DNA of 64,000 bases, taken from assembly GCA_951217055.1 (NCBI GenBank), contig OX578282.1:42398329-42462328 (forward strand), in the 5' to 3' direction. Below are positions 24,285 to 35,010 of this stretch, piece after piece (the first letter of the stretch is position 1; the number at the start of each line of letters is the position of its first letter). Below the pieces are notes generated by a model. The model saw only the letters and a list, made by a program, of their open reading frames with translations, made no database searches and was not told the DNA's origin. The stretch comes from Gerris lacustris (lineage: Eukaryota; Arthropoda; Insecta; Hemiptera; Gerridae). A program made the position numbers and the translations under genes.

Positions 24285-24620
24285 TAGTTGTTTATTATTT
24301 TCGAGCGTACATATTTAATTATTATTGAACATATTATTATCAAAATTTACAATATAAATAGCTTCTCCCAAGCGTGAAATCGAACTCGGTCTCTTACAGT
24401 CCGCGTGTATCGCTGTTTACTCATATAGTCCAGGAGTTAGTGCAAGAAGTGTTTGACCAACATCAAGCTAGAATTTTGTCTTTAGGTTAATCTTTTAACT
24501 GCCCTTTAAGAACAAGTGGTCGGCTAAGTTTGTCTGCGGGACATAGCTTGGCATTAGGCATTTGAAAAATCGATCCGAGATAACTCAGACAAACTCAGAG
24601 TTCATAATAACTTAGTCCAA
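24285..24620. mobile_element. SINE-1 antisense tRNA-like head plus fold-back arm
   Basis: 24362-24431 carries GAAATCGAACTCGG, the reverse complement of a B box-like CCGAGTTCGATTTC, preceded by the ATTATTGAACAT leader typical of the family. From about 24427 the text (ATAGTCCAGGAG, then ACATCAAGCTAGAATTTTG, then GGGACATAGCTTGGCA) is a single arm of the fold-back element at 35615-36195. A second SINE-1 leader (GAGATAACTCAGACAAACTC) follows. Confidence 0.6.
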
Positions 24621-24689
24621 TGTTTTCATTTATTAGTTTTCGAAGGTACATTTAATTATTATTGAACATTTTATCAAAATTTATCATAA

Positions 24690-25318
24690 ATAATTTCAAG
24701 ATAAAAAGAACTTTTTATATACTACGTTTTTAAATTTTCTGTTGAATCGTATGTAATGTTGATAATATAATTGTTATTGTTATATAATATATAATGATAG
24801 TGAAAAAAAAGAGTTCCAAATTTATTTACTTCACATAAATGACAACCATCCAGAGAGCTGATCTTAAACCTATAAAAGGATAAATCTTTGTAGAACGGAT
24901 CTCCCCAACACCAAATCTAAAGCATGCCATCGATATATTTGAAATAATATAATCGATAAATAATATAATCGATATTTCCTGTTTTGCTGTCATTCAATGT
25001 TTATCTATCACAAATTTGAGACCTGTCAAACTGAAGATTGCGTAAATATTGGATATGGCAAAACAAATATAATGACTTGCGGATTTTTTCCGAACTAACT
25101 TTCCGCACAGCAAAATTTTCTGAAAACTAATTAAATTCTGCTGAAAGATGGCTAAAAGTATTAAAATAATGCATTGTCATCGTGTTCTGAGCTATGATAA
25201 AAGTTTCAAATGTCTAGCTATTCGGGAAGTTAGTTAGAAATCGATTGCCAGATTTGTACCGGACAAACAAATAAATAAACAAACAAACAAGATTGCAAGT
25301 TAATAAAAACGTAGTAAA
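24690..25318 (+). mobile_element. Family A repeat, copy 3
   Basis: The leader CAAGATAAAAAGAAC is followed by a core at 24720-25316 (597 bp), with the same TACTACG ends as copies 1 and 2 and the expanded (CAAA)n run near its right end. Confidence 0.75.
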
Positions 25319-25319
25319 A

Positions 25320-25400
25320 TAACTTCTCCTCGGCGGGGAATAGAACCTGGCCTCTCTCCGTCCGCGTTTAAAGCTATTTTCTCAGAAACTAAATTCTTCC
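25320..25400 (-). mobile_element. SINE-1 tRNA-like head
   Basis: GGGAATAGAACCTGG at 25336-25350, inverted, is a B box-like stretch. It is followed by CTCTCTCCGTCCGCGTTTAA, shared with 45210-45230 and 45590-45615. It directly abuts the right end of family A copy 3. Confidence 0.6.
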
Positions 25401-25593
25401 CGGGAAAACTACTGATATGGCATTTAAATGGACCCCATTTTTAAGATTTTTAATCGAAAACGAACTTCTCAATACTTTCCCTTTATACGAGTATTATACT
25501 ATATTTATGAGAAATAAAAAAGGTTGGTTAAAATCACACGTCACTCATTAACAATTCAAAAATGTTATTGTGATAGACTGTCTATAGAAATCA

Positions 25594-25598
<5 letters not shown>

Positions 25599-25671
<73 letters not shown>
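25599..25671. repeat. (TA)n microsatellite
   Basis: An uninterrupted TA dinucleotide run of about 36 units. The overlapping ORF (25524-25727) consists mainly of its Tyr-Ile translation. Confidence 0.98.
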
Positions 25672-25673
<2 letters not shown>

Positions 25674-25679
25674 TCGTTA

Positions 25680-28365
25680 AATAGAAAGGAATTTTCAACG
25701 TACCATGACCAAATAAAAATATTTTAAACGATCCACCATTGTCAAAAACTCATAAAATATGTGGGGTAATATTTAATAAAAGAGATGTAATAATTTATGA
25801 TTATTAAAACTGAAGTACACATATAGTGAAAATAAATGTAGCGTAATAAAATACAGAAACAACTTAAGGAAATAATTCATAATATTTATATTACAGACAA
25901 CAACCAGTTGTTAAATGCGGGTAATAAAACTATTGTATATTGTTTAAGACTTTGTTTATAGTAATATAATTGTCTCAAAAGAAAATACCTTTAATGTTGC
26001 ATTTAAGAAATGATCGTTAAAAAAGCAGTCGTGATGGCTCAATTACATCAAAAGGTTAGAGAAACAAAACAACAAAAAAAGAAACAGCTCATAACTCTTC
26101 ACGAGGTGGATCGCAAAACCGTGAAATTACCTGACATCGTTTAAACTTTAAAGACCATTTCATTTTCAAATGGGGATACTTAGGCTCTTTACTATACACT
26201 AATCAAAATTTATGATAATAAAGAGACGGAAAATGTTATTATTAGAATCTCATAAGTAACAGGTTGAAAGTGATTACGAGTCTTATAAATAAAGAAGAGG
26301 TGAGTGAACTTTATCACTTAAAAGTATTTGAAGTGATAACGTTTCTTATTAAACACAACTAATTATTTTTAACGTACCTTTTAAAAAGATTAGCGTTACA
26401 TTTTTTTTAAAAAAATACTTTCTCCTAGAAAGCTTTTTAAGCTTTTACGCTCGAAGAACAATATTTCTCACGCTTTTTATTTTTGTGTTCATCCGATTTT
26501 CTATTTAATTGTTTAATTGGTATAACTAGTGTAAGTTGGTATGATATTGTATGTTAAAAAGTAACAAGATAAGCTAGGTATGGACTTCAATAAGAAGGCA
26601 TAAAATGTTTGTATACTTTTAGTTTATTACAATGTAGTAATACGCATAACGTCATGGAGATTAAAGATTAAATAAAAAACTTAAAGAAGAAATTAAAGAA
26701 GTCCTTAGCAAAAAGGTGTATAGTCCTTACGTTAAGGAAACATGGACTTAAGTAAGTTAATATGTTTTCTTATAATTGTGTCTTCAAGGAAGTTTAAAAA
26801 AACACTGTTTTTTGCAATATTTCGTCCCCAATTCGGGACATTTTCAAGCAATATACTTAATTAGGAATTTTTAAGTTTTTGGTAGTATTACTACGGAAAT
26901 ATTAAATTTTACTTTAAATCGGTTGATTTATTAATTTAATAAAATTAGTCAGCTCATCAATAAAAAAGTCTCATTTTAAAAAAAAAAAAAAAAAAAAAAA
27001 CTCTTCTTAATCTCAATAAAGAAGTCTCATTTAAAAAAAAAAAAATTAAAATCAATAATATAAATTTGAAAAATATATAACAAGCAACCAATACATGAGT
27101 CATACACAGAGGACAGAGCATCATTGTACTATGACTCTAGAAGTCCTAAGCAAAAACATGTCTATACGTAACCATGGACGAAGTAAGTTAATATATGTTG
27201 TAATAAAATCTCCTAAATAGCGTTATATATTGAACTCTGCCTTGCATATTATTGACTCATGGAGTACATTTAGACTAAAGAAGAAAATTTAAGTCATTTT
27301 TAACGCAAATTAATTTACATAAGTAAGCTTATAATGTATAAGAGTGCTTAGAGAGTAAAAAAGAAGAAAACTGAGATGTCCTTCGTTGCGGTAACAGATA
27401 TATCCGTTTGTAACATTAAGGAATTTACACATGAAAGTCTATAAGTGGTAATGAACTTTGTTAAATAACAAAACATTGGCTAAGAGTGAAAATGAAGACT
27501 TCATAAGTAAACAAATAAATCCAATATGGATATAGTCTTAGAGCGAAAATGAAGATTAAAGAAGTAAATAAAGAAGTCCTTATGAAACGTTATTTACATA
27601 AGTAAGACTCTAAGAAGCAATAAATTCAGTTCAATAGTGAATTATTAAGCTCAAAAAGTAAATGAAAGATAAAGCAGAAAAATAATGAAGTATTTATAAA
27701 AAAAAGTGACGTTTAGTAAAAAATGTATTCCCTTATCATTAATAGGTCGTTTTGAACTTCGTTATCTATAAAGTGTAAGTGCATTTAAACTGAAATTGTT
27801 TGAACAAAATATTTCTCAAAGAATTCTTTCATAAGAATTAAGCAATAACAGACGAGGAAAGGCTAACAGGTAATAGCGTTAGAATGTAGTATACAAGTAT
27901 AATATACCGACAAGTACTAAGGAAAAGTGAAAGTTCTGAGTGAAAGTAACACCGCAAACTGAAATTATAATTATGATCATTGTCTAATTATGAATGGCCA
28001 TGGTCAATCTAAAAAGGCCAAACAAAAATGTTTTCTAATCTAATTAATATTAATTTAATTTAATAAAACAAAAGAAAAAAATAGACAAAAAGAAATAATA
28101 ATGAAGTTCAAATAAATATTAAAGTAAAAGAACTCTGGAAGATACGTGTAAAAGTTCTAATACAATATTAATTAACAGTTTTAAAATCTTTCCTTTATAA
28201 GTAATTACAATGACCCATCTCATAAATATAAAAAAAGGTTCTATATGAGTTCATCAAAATATCCACAGCAAATTCATAGAACACTAAGTAATTTCTTATC
28301 CACAATAGAAAATAGTAAGTTCTAAATAACTACCAAAATTATAAGAGATAGATGGGTCTTTTTAT
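25680..28365. other. AT-rich intergenic DNA with A runs and loose repeats
   Basis: Poly-A blocks lie near 26980-27000 and 27035, each preceded by AAGTCTCATTT. Between 26640 and 27700 phrases such as AAAGAAGTCCTTA and ACATAAGTAAG recur at irregular spacing, suggesting an old, decayed repeat array. No gene is seen. Confidence 0.45.
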
Positions 28366-28570
28366 GGGTTTTCTGTTTTAAATTGAAAATATATTCTTAT
28401 TTTTGTGGTCTATTTTATTTGTCCTTTTATTATAATTCATGGTATTTGTTAATGGGTGATGTTGTTAGTGGGTTATTTTAGGGGGTTTTCTGTTTTAAAT
28501 TGAAAATATATTCTTATTTTAGTGGTCTATTTTATTTGTCCCTTTTATATAATTCGTAGTATTTATGTGG
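28366..28570. repeat. Direct duplication, about 117-bp period
   Basis: The segment opening GGGTTTTCTGTTTTAAATTG at 28366 is repeated from 28483 and stays aligned for about 85 bp through TGGTCTATTTTATTTGTCC and AATTC(A/G)T(G/A)GTATTT. A GGGTGATG-containing spacer separates the copies. Confidence 0.85.
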
Positions 28571-30290
28571 ATCCTTATTTTAGTATTAAAGTACTTTAAT
28601 AGTTCTAAAGCCTAAAAAAATTTTTCAAAATCTTATTTATCTTTTCTACCAAGAAGTTAAGTCATTTGTTAGCCCTAAAGTCTGAGTTCTATGTAATTCT
28701 AAAGACAGAACAGAGTAATTGTTGAACAAATTCTAAGGCTTACAGAACTATAACAAAGAAATATTTCTTGGGACAATTTAATTTAAATGTTTGAATAATA
28801 AAGTTTATAATTCTAATTTTCCCGAAGTCAGTTCTAAGTATTTTAATGTTCTAAGTAATTTAATTACAAAATAAAAGACTCTAAAGTTTTAAAATAATTT
28901 TTACCAGAGATTTTTACCAATAATTTTTTAGGAGAAAAAGATAACAGTTTTTAATTTCTCATTTTTAGTTTTTTAAAAAAATAAAAATGTCTTAAATAAA
29001 AAATAGAGCTGTAGTTTATAACTCCATCAAAGAAATATAATTAATATTTAAATACAGTGAAAAGTTAAGTATTAACGGATGCCAAAAAGAATTAGCTTTA
29101 TGACTATGAATTATTTATGCCTATGTTTTTTTGTGCAAATAACTGACCTACATTAAAGCCAATTCGTAGAAAACCGAAAATAAAAAAAAACAAAACAAAC
29201 AATTGCAATGATAGAAAAAACAAAAACAATGAGCCAAGTGCAATGTGTATTCAAAGTTCAACTACGGTCAAATATATACACTAACAGACAAAAGGCATTG
29301 TCGATGCCAAAATGCAAATATACGGCACAAGTCCTCCTTTTTTTGGCAGATGGCCCGTAATTGACCCCAAATACAAAATAATAGAAGAGATATTGCATAG
29401 AAGAGAGAGCAAGAAAAAATTACTCTAAGGATTGGCATATGGTCAAAAGTTGAAAAGCATCATTAAGCTGAAGATATGAAATTAGTGTAATATATTTCTG
29501 CAGTAATACCATATAATAATACAATGTATGGAATAGATGATTCTAATAAAGAGAGATAAATAACTTGTGTTCTTAAATTACGTAGATAATACCTTGTTTT
29601 AAATAATAGTTTTAATCCAGAATGGTGGACGAATATAAAACATCACGATTTGGTTCAATAATGCATCTTATTAAATAATATACTTAAGCCCTTAAGAGTG
29701 TTAAAAACACATTACTCTTAAACTAAGAGAACACGAATGAAAGAATAATAAATAAAAACAACACTTTTTTACCTTAAATAAAAAAAATATATAAATAAAA
29801 AAAGAAATACATAAATAAGAGTAGAAAAAAACAAAAAATTAAAATCCCCAAAAAAGTCCTTATAAGATATGATCAAAGGAGAAAAACCCCAAGTGAAGAT
29901 AACAATGACGTCATAAAAGTTTAAAATATAAATAAGATCCTTATTAACACAATTTCCAAAAAAGGGAAATTAAGCTAAAAAGGTATTAATATGTTGAAAT
30001 TGTCGACTTCACTCATTTTAAAAGTTTTATTAATGATGATTTTGTTTGTAAATTATACTGGTTAATAAATTTTCTTTAAATGTCCATTAATAATTCTAAA
30101 AATAAATTGGAAGTAAGCTGAGGTTTGGTTGCGAAGACAACTGATGACACGATGAGATGATGGGATGACAATACTATGTTTCTTTGAGTTAAGTGTCATC
30201 TCAAGCAATTTCTTTGTCTAAAAGATTGACGAATGAATTTGCAGTTACGAGTCAAAAGAATGATTGATGATTTAGAGTGATGGAATTGAT
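28571..30290. other. AT-rich intergenic DNA
   Basis: Nothing supported is seen apart from A-rich stretches. It lies directly 3' of the minus-strand gene. Confidence 0.5.
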
Positions 30291-30299
30291 TGGTTCGAT

Positions 30300-30710
30300 T
30301 CAGTTTATTTGAATTCTGAAACGGTCAAGGATTTCGGTCCCTTTTGTCGATAATCCTCCAATCAAGGTTTGAAAAAAAAGAAAAATTGAAATCCTTGAGA
30401 AGTTTAAAAGGGATGATGAAATCCGGGCCAGAAAGAATCGAGAGATTGAAATCCTTGGACGAGACAGGGAGATGAGATGAGTTCGAAGGTTTTCTCCTCT
30501 GAGCTGAGAAAGGAAAAGGAAATCTGTTGAGGCCGGTGCTTGGAGTGCGGGTGAAACCTTCGTGAGGAACGGAGGAGGGAGTTTCACCTCGACGTCCACA
30601 CGCTGTGAAGCAAGAGAAAGCCGTCGGGTTTCACCAGGCGCCTGACTATGCCAACTCCGACATCCAAAGGAGTTTCTGCAGCCTTTGTTTCTTCTCGAGA
30701 CGATAATCAT
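30300..30710 (-). other. 136-codon ORF in the probable 3' UTR
   Basis: An ATG-initiated ORF lies in the GC-rich tract downstream of the 213-codon gene, on the same strand and about 100 bases after its stop. The predicted protein starts MIIVSRRNKGC and is rich in Ser, Leu and Phe, without a motif I recognise. Its apparent length may simply reflect few stop codons in GC-rich 3' UTR sequence. It could also be a separate small gene, or a later exon reached by splicing around the first stop; no strong donor was identified to support that. Confidence 0.25.
30304..30309 (-). terminator. Polyadenylation signal candidate for the 30.8-kb gene
   Basis: On the minus strand AATAAA lies about 500 bases beyond the stop codon, at the edge where the GC-rich block gives way to AT-rich DNA. 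That position suits the end of a 3' UTR. AATAAA is frequent by chance in AT-rich DNA. Confidence 0.4.
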
Positions 30711-30813
30711 TTTATAATTATTAAAATTCGCCCTGAGAATGTGGTTGCGTTTTAAAAAACGCTGGACACTTTATAAAAGGTCTCACTATAAAAAAAAATC
30801 GTCCAATTAGAGA

Positions 30814-31455
30814 TCATTCTTCTCTAGATGACCACGGAGGAGGAGGTGCCGATTGGCCTGTCCGACTCAGAGATGGCTCCGCTACTTTCGGAGGAGGGAG
30901 TATAAATTTGATTTCCAAGTCCCGGTGGCCGTTTGCAGACGTCACGATTTCCGACGAAACGTCCCATGAGGACGTCGTCGAAGACGGAGGTGTGAAATCC
31001 CACGTGTCGTTTGAAGGGTCGCAGTAGGAGCATGTGCATGATGATGTGACTGAGTCGGCAGGGGAGGACGATAAGGGCGACGTCGGAATATCGTCTAATT
31101 CTACGGGCGGAGTTTGCGGCTCCGCGACTGGAGGTGACGTCGCGGGAGGAGGACTGTTAGGTGGCTGTTTGCGTTCTTTCTTCCTCCGTTTTCTCGGTTT
31201 TATGATGCGCGGTAAAGGGTTCGAATCGCGAGGAGGTTCCACCACGGGTTGCTGCTGGGGCTGGGGTTGCGATTGCTTGACGGGTTTGCCCTTACCCTGC
31301 GAGGAGGGCCTCACATGAGGTCCTTGTATGAGAGGAGCACCGTGTAACACTAAGGCTAAACGCGCCGCGTGCGGACCTGCCGCTGCCGCTGCGAGTCGCG
31401 GCGGACCGGCCGCCGCGAGCAAGCAGGGCCAGAGTAACTCGGGTCGACCGCTCAT
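30814..31455 (-). CDS. Basic proline/serine-rich protein with CxCxxC motif
   Basis: Single-exon ORF of 213 codons, ATG at 31455, TGA at 30814. I do not recognise it with certainty. Seen in the protein: an Ala/Leu-rich N-terminus (residues 1-45, including AAAAAG); a Gln/Pro tract (60-75); a strongly basic block RIIKPRKRRKKERK at 83-96, which would serve as a nuclear localisation or nucleic-acid-binding signal; a Pro/Ser linker (97-139); CTCSYCDPS at 140-148, whose cysteines (140, 142, 145) could bind a metal or form part of a short conserved motif; a Ser/Thr-rich stretch with SSWDVSSEIVTSANGHRDL (162-180); and EIKFILPPP before a Pro-rich tail. No signal peptide or domain of known fold is visible. 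The basic block and Cys motif suggest a nuclear regulatory role, which is inference. The coding bias and GC content differ sharply from the AT-rich surroundings. It may be the large exon of a longer gene. Confidence 0.75.
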   Translation of the reverse strand: MSGRPELLWPCLLAAAGPPRLAAAAAGPHAARLALVLHGAPLIQGPHVRPSSQGKGKPVKQSQPQPQQQPVVEPPRDSNPLPRIIKPRKRRKKERKQPPNSPPPATSPPVAEPQTPPVELDDIPTSPLSSSPADSVTSSCTCSYCDPSNDTWDFTPPSSTTSSWDVSSEIVTSANGHRDLEIKFILPPPKVAEPSLSRTGQSAPPPPWSSREE

Positions 31456-31460
31456 CCCAT
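31452..31460 (-). promoter_or_regulatory. Minimal uORF ATG-GGA-TGA overlapping the start codon
   Basis: An upstream ATG at 31460 opens a two-codon ORF whose TGA overlaps the main ATG (31455-31453). This stop-start overlap would place terminating ribosomes on the main start. It could dampen or tune translation by reinitiation. Confidence 0.5.
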
Positions 31461-31760
31461 AGAGCGGACACTACTTCATCTCCAAGACTGAGCTTGTCGG
31501 GGAGCACGGCGGCCCGCTCGAGCTCCCCTCTCTCTCTACCCCGTCTCGCACCACTTTCCCCTCGGCACTCACACCTCCCGCTCGGGACCCAGGCTCGCCG
31601 GCTTCAGCTATCCTCGTACACCGTACACAACAACCTAGATACGATGCTTAGTCACACGACACTACCTCATAACATAATTACGCTATTGGCTATTACCACC
31701 ATCATCACATTATTATACCTTACAAATAAGTCTTTCAACACGACCCGCTGACCGTTCATT
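31461..31760 (-). promoter_or_regulatory. GC-rich leader and promoter region of the 30.8-kb gene
   Basis: Upstream of the ATG the minus strand carries a GAGAGAGAGGGGAGCTC block (about 31520-31537), similar to GAGA-factor sites, and a CCAAT box (GCCAATAG, about 31683-31690). GC content falls off beyond about 31640. No canonical TATA box is seen at a convincing distance. The 85-codon plus-strand ORF at 31494-31751 is an antisense shadow and not called. Confidence 0.45.
31471..31479 (-). promoter_or_regulatory. Minimal uORF ATG-AAG-TAG
   Basis: A second two-codon uORF sits 24 bases upstream of the main ATG. It matters only if the transcript start lies upstream, which is likely given the GC-rich leader. 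Confidence 0.45.
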
Positions 31761-33330
31761 CTCACAACTTCACTATTTATAACAAAGATTAGACAAGTCA
31801 AACGATAAAACAACCATTGTTCTATATTTAGAAATCAGTTGAGCCGATCATCGATGCAGTTGATTCTATTAGAGAAGCCAAGTAGCCATCTATGTTTTAT
31901 TTAACTAATTTATTGGTTGCCGATCTGATCCTTGAGCTAAATACCAGACATCGTGGAACTACTAATATAATAAAAACAAATTAACTTATATATACTGACA
32001 TAATAAAACAACTATAATAAACGCCTTTACGGTACAAGCATTAAGACATCAACTGCATCAATTATACTACCAACGATGCTATTTTAGACATTTCATCAGA
32101 AGCAAATACACGTAGGCAAAGAGTTAAAGTAAGACACGACGCACGTTAAAAGTGAGAAAAACTATTAATTCACGATCCAAATCTTTTCAAAATGTTTGTA
32201 TTTATTTGAAACCAGAAATATTCTTTATATAAGTTTATATTAAAAAATATAGACTTGAAAAGTTAGGCCTGCACATTGTTTACTTTGATTAATGACAGAC
32301 TTGAACCACACTTGAGCAATGTCTAGCACAATTAATTAGGCATATGTAAAATTGTACAACAAGAGAGAGACAACATAACTAAAATACCCTTAGTCTTCAA
32401 ACACGTTTTAAGAGGTAATGACACTAACGGGAGTTTTCATCATTACTAATTATTTATCTAATCACTTAAGAGTAAAAACTGAAGAATAATATTATACCTT
32501 CGAATAAAAGAGATGTAACAGAAGTATGTACTCACCTGCAACCAAAATACAGTACATTAATAAAAAAAGAAAAAATAAATAAAATAATTAAAAAGAAAAC
32601 ATGTATAACCTATACAATATTAGAAAAAGTCCAGTTACCAGCGGTAAAAAAAATCGTAAAACCTTGAAATTTTGGTAATCAACTGTTGCTCCATTGTATA
32701 CTACATATTTCTGTCTTTGTCCCTATGCTCCAAAATTCGTACTTCGAAATTTTTTTTAAAAAAAGTGCAGTTGGTTTTTTGACGATAATTCCCTTATTTG
32801 TAAGGCTATTATTATTATTATTTTTTTTTTTTTTAAAAAAAACACTTTGTAAGGAATTTCACGCGCTTTAACGTCATGTCGGTAAAAACATTTTTCAACC
32901 CTTATTTTTGAAAAGGATTGAGTTCAAAGGGCTTGTATCAGCTGCAAATAGTGCTCGAATGCAAACTTTGTTTGAACCACCATATCTCATTCAATTTATA
33001 TTATACAAAGATAGAAAAAAAAATCGACATTTTCAATAAAAAAAATCCCTACAATTAACATTTGTAACATTTTTTCATATCATGAATAGTTTTTGGTTTA
33101 TTTAAGAAAAATTATATATTTTTTTCAAAATTACTAAAATACAATTGTCAACGAAATACAATTAATTATTCTTTTTCTAAAATAAGCATTCCAAACCGGT
33201 CAAATCACTTGGATCATATCAATAACACCTAAATGAAGTTAATTGCAAGAGGGTTACGATTAATTTTAACTTGGGTGGTAATGGCGAGGGTGTAATTGTT
33301 AAATTTTTCAAAACAAAACAAAAGAAGAGA
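31761..33330. other. AT-rich intergenic DNA
   Basis: Nothing supported is seen. Short plus-strand ORFs (such as 32686-32871) coincide with T-rich runs. Confidence 0.5.
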
Positions 33331-33338
33331 CTTTATTT

Positions 33339-34065
33339 TACTACGTTTTTATTAGCTTGCTTTCTTGTTTGTTTGTTTGTTTGTCCAGTATAAATCTTGC
33401 AATCGATTTTTAACTAACTTCCCGAGTTGCATTTGAAACTTTTAGAATAGCTCAGAACACGATGACAATGCATTATTTTAATACTTTTAGCCATCTTTCA
33501 GTAGAATTTAATTAGTTATCAGCAAATTTTGCTTTATGGAAAGTTAGTTCGGAAAAAATCGGCAAGTTATTTTTTTGTTTTGACATATCCCACAGTATTT
33601 ACAATCTTCATTTTGACGGGTCTTAAATTTGTGATTTTTTATCAAGATGTAAACATTGAATGACAGCGAAAAGTAAACAAAGAAATAAATTAATTGACGT
33701 GTGACAACCAGGTTTGTTTACTCTTGTGTCCTAGGTATAGGTTTAATTTTTCTGCATCTGTACTTCTTTACTTGTACACATTTTTCTTCTCTTACTGTCC
33801 TTCTCTTACTACACAGGGGCATATCAATGGCACGGTGTTGGTGAGATCCGTTGTACAAAGATTTGTCCTTTTATAGGTTTAAGATAAGCTCTCTAGATGG
33901 TTGTCATTATATGTGAAGTAAATAAATTCGGAACAATGTATTTTTATTTATTTTTTTTTTTTTCACTAAAATTATACTTAACAATGACAATTATATTATC
34001 AAAATTACATATGATTCAACAGGAAATTTAAAACGTAGTATATAAAAAGTTCTTTTTATCTTGCA
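33339..34065 (-). mobile_element. Family A repeat, copy 4, with internal replacement
   Basis: Inverted copy with the core at 33339-34040 (about 702 bp) and the inverted leader beyond it. It is longer than the 561-bp copies because about 155 bp at 33667-33822 (including TAGGTATAGGTTTAATTTTTC and TTCTCTTACTGTCCTTC) replace the AT-rich centre. The 60-residue ORF at 33694 lies in this unrelated segment. Confidence 0.7.
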
Positions 34066-35010
34066 ATTATTTGTTATAAGTCAGTCAATTTTTATGCAAA
34101 AAAATGATAGTAGAGCTCATTTGAAAGGGTTTTTTTTGTGTACTTTAAAAAAGGTCAATTGCGTTTTCCCCAAAAACATAACCACTTTCAAGTTATTTAA
34201 GGTCGAAGGTTTTCAATTTCGGGTTTCTCGAAAGATAACCGTCCTTCAAAGAGCAATAACTCAGTTTGTATGGGGTTTACAGTCTTTAAAAAACGAATCT
34301 CTTTGTTTTTTTATTAGATAAATTTTTGTTTTGAATAATGTTTTCGATAAAATGAAAACTTTTTAAGTTATTCGTGAAAAACGGTTAAAAAACATGCGTT
34401 TTTTCAATGAAAAATGCACAGTTTCAATCCTCAAAAACTCGGAAAGTATAGGCATTTAAAAAAAATTATAGAACAAAAGTAGCCTATCATCAACCTATCG
34501 ATCTCTTAATTTATTTTAATTAAAAAATGTTTCAACCCCTAGAAGGGGTGGCTTTCACGGTGAAGCCTACGCCACTGTTAGGAACGGGGGGGGGGGGGCT
34601 ATCGGGCTTGAGGCCCCCCCCCCCCGTCAGATTTGAAGGGGCTATAAAATTACAAATAAAGTAAAAAATTAGAACATGTGTTTATTTCTAAAACTGCTTA
34701 AAATGCTTTTTTTGAACGTTTATTTTCCAAAATTTTCCCGGGGGAACACCCCCGTAACTTCACAATTATTTTCATCTGATTTCGATAAAAATCTTCAGGG
34801 AATGGGCAAGTTATGCCTTTTACGATCCAGTATGAATGACATTGTAATTGGATTTAGAGTAGCTACTGCGCATGCGCAAACGTAAACTTCCACCAAACAT
34901 AAATTTCTCAAGGTTTAACGAACCGATATTGCTCAGAATTAGTGGATAGTTAGGGACTGATCCACAGATGATCCTCCGAGATTTATTTTTTAGGAAGCTA
35001 AGTTCCAAAC
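34066..35010. mobile_element. Unclassified repeat-like region with hAT-type end
   Basis: The text is homopolymer-rich and resembles arthropod repeat DNA. At about 34566-34580 CCTACGCCACTG is the reverse complement of CAGTGGCGTAG, an end motif seen also at 53317 and common on hAT-type elements. No partner terminus was found nearby. Confidence 0.35.
34584..34627. repeat. Poly-G/poly-C hairpin
   Basis: Thirteen G (34586-34598) and twelve C (34614-34625) flank a 15-base loop, capable of a very stable stem or a G-quadruplex. Homopolymer length is prone to assembly error. Confidence 0.8.

Noticed and set aside
25524..25727. 67-residue ORF
   Set aside because: Mostly translation of the (TA)n microsatellite.
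31034..31318. 94-residue plus-strand ORF over the main gene
   Set aside because: Gly-rich antisense shadow of the minus-strand gene; the minus frame is longer and has leader and polyadenylation context.
31494..31751. 85-residue divergent ORF upstream of the main gene
   Set aside because: Low-complexity Ser/Pro then Thr/Ile runs that follow the GC gradient; more likely promoter and leader sequence.
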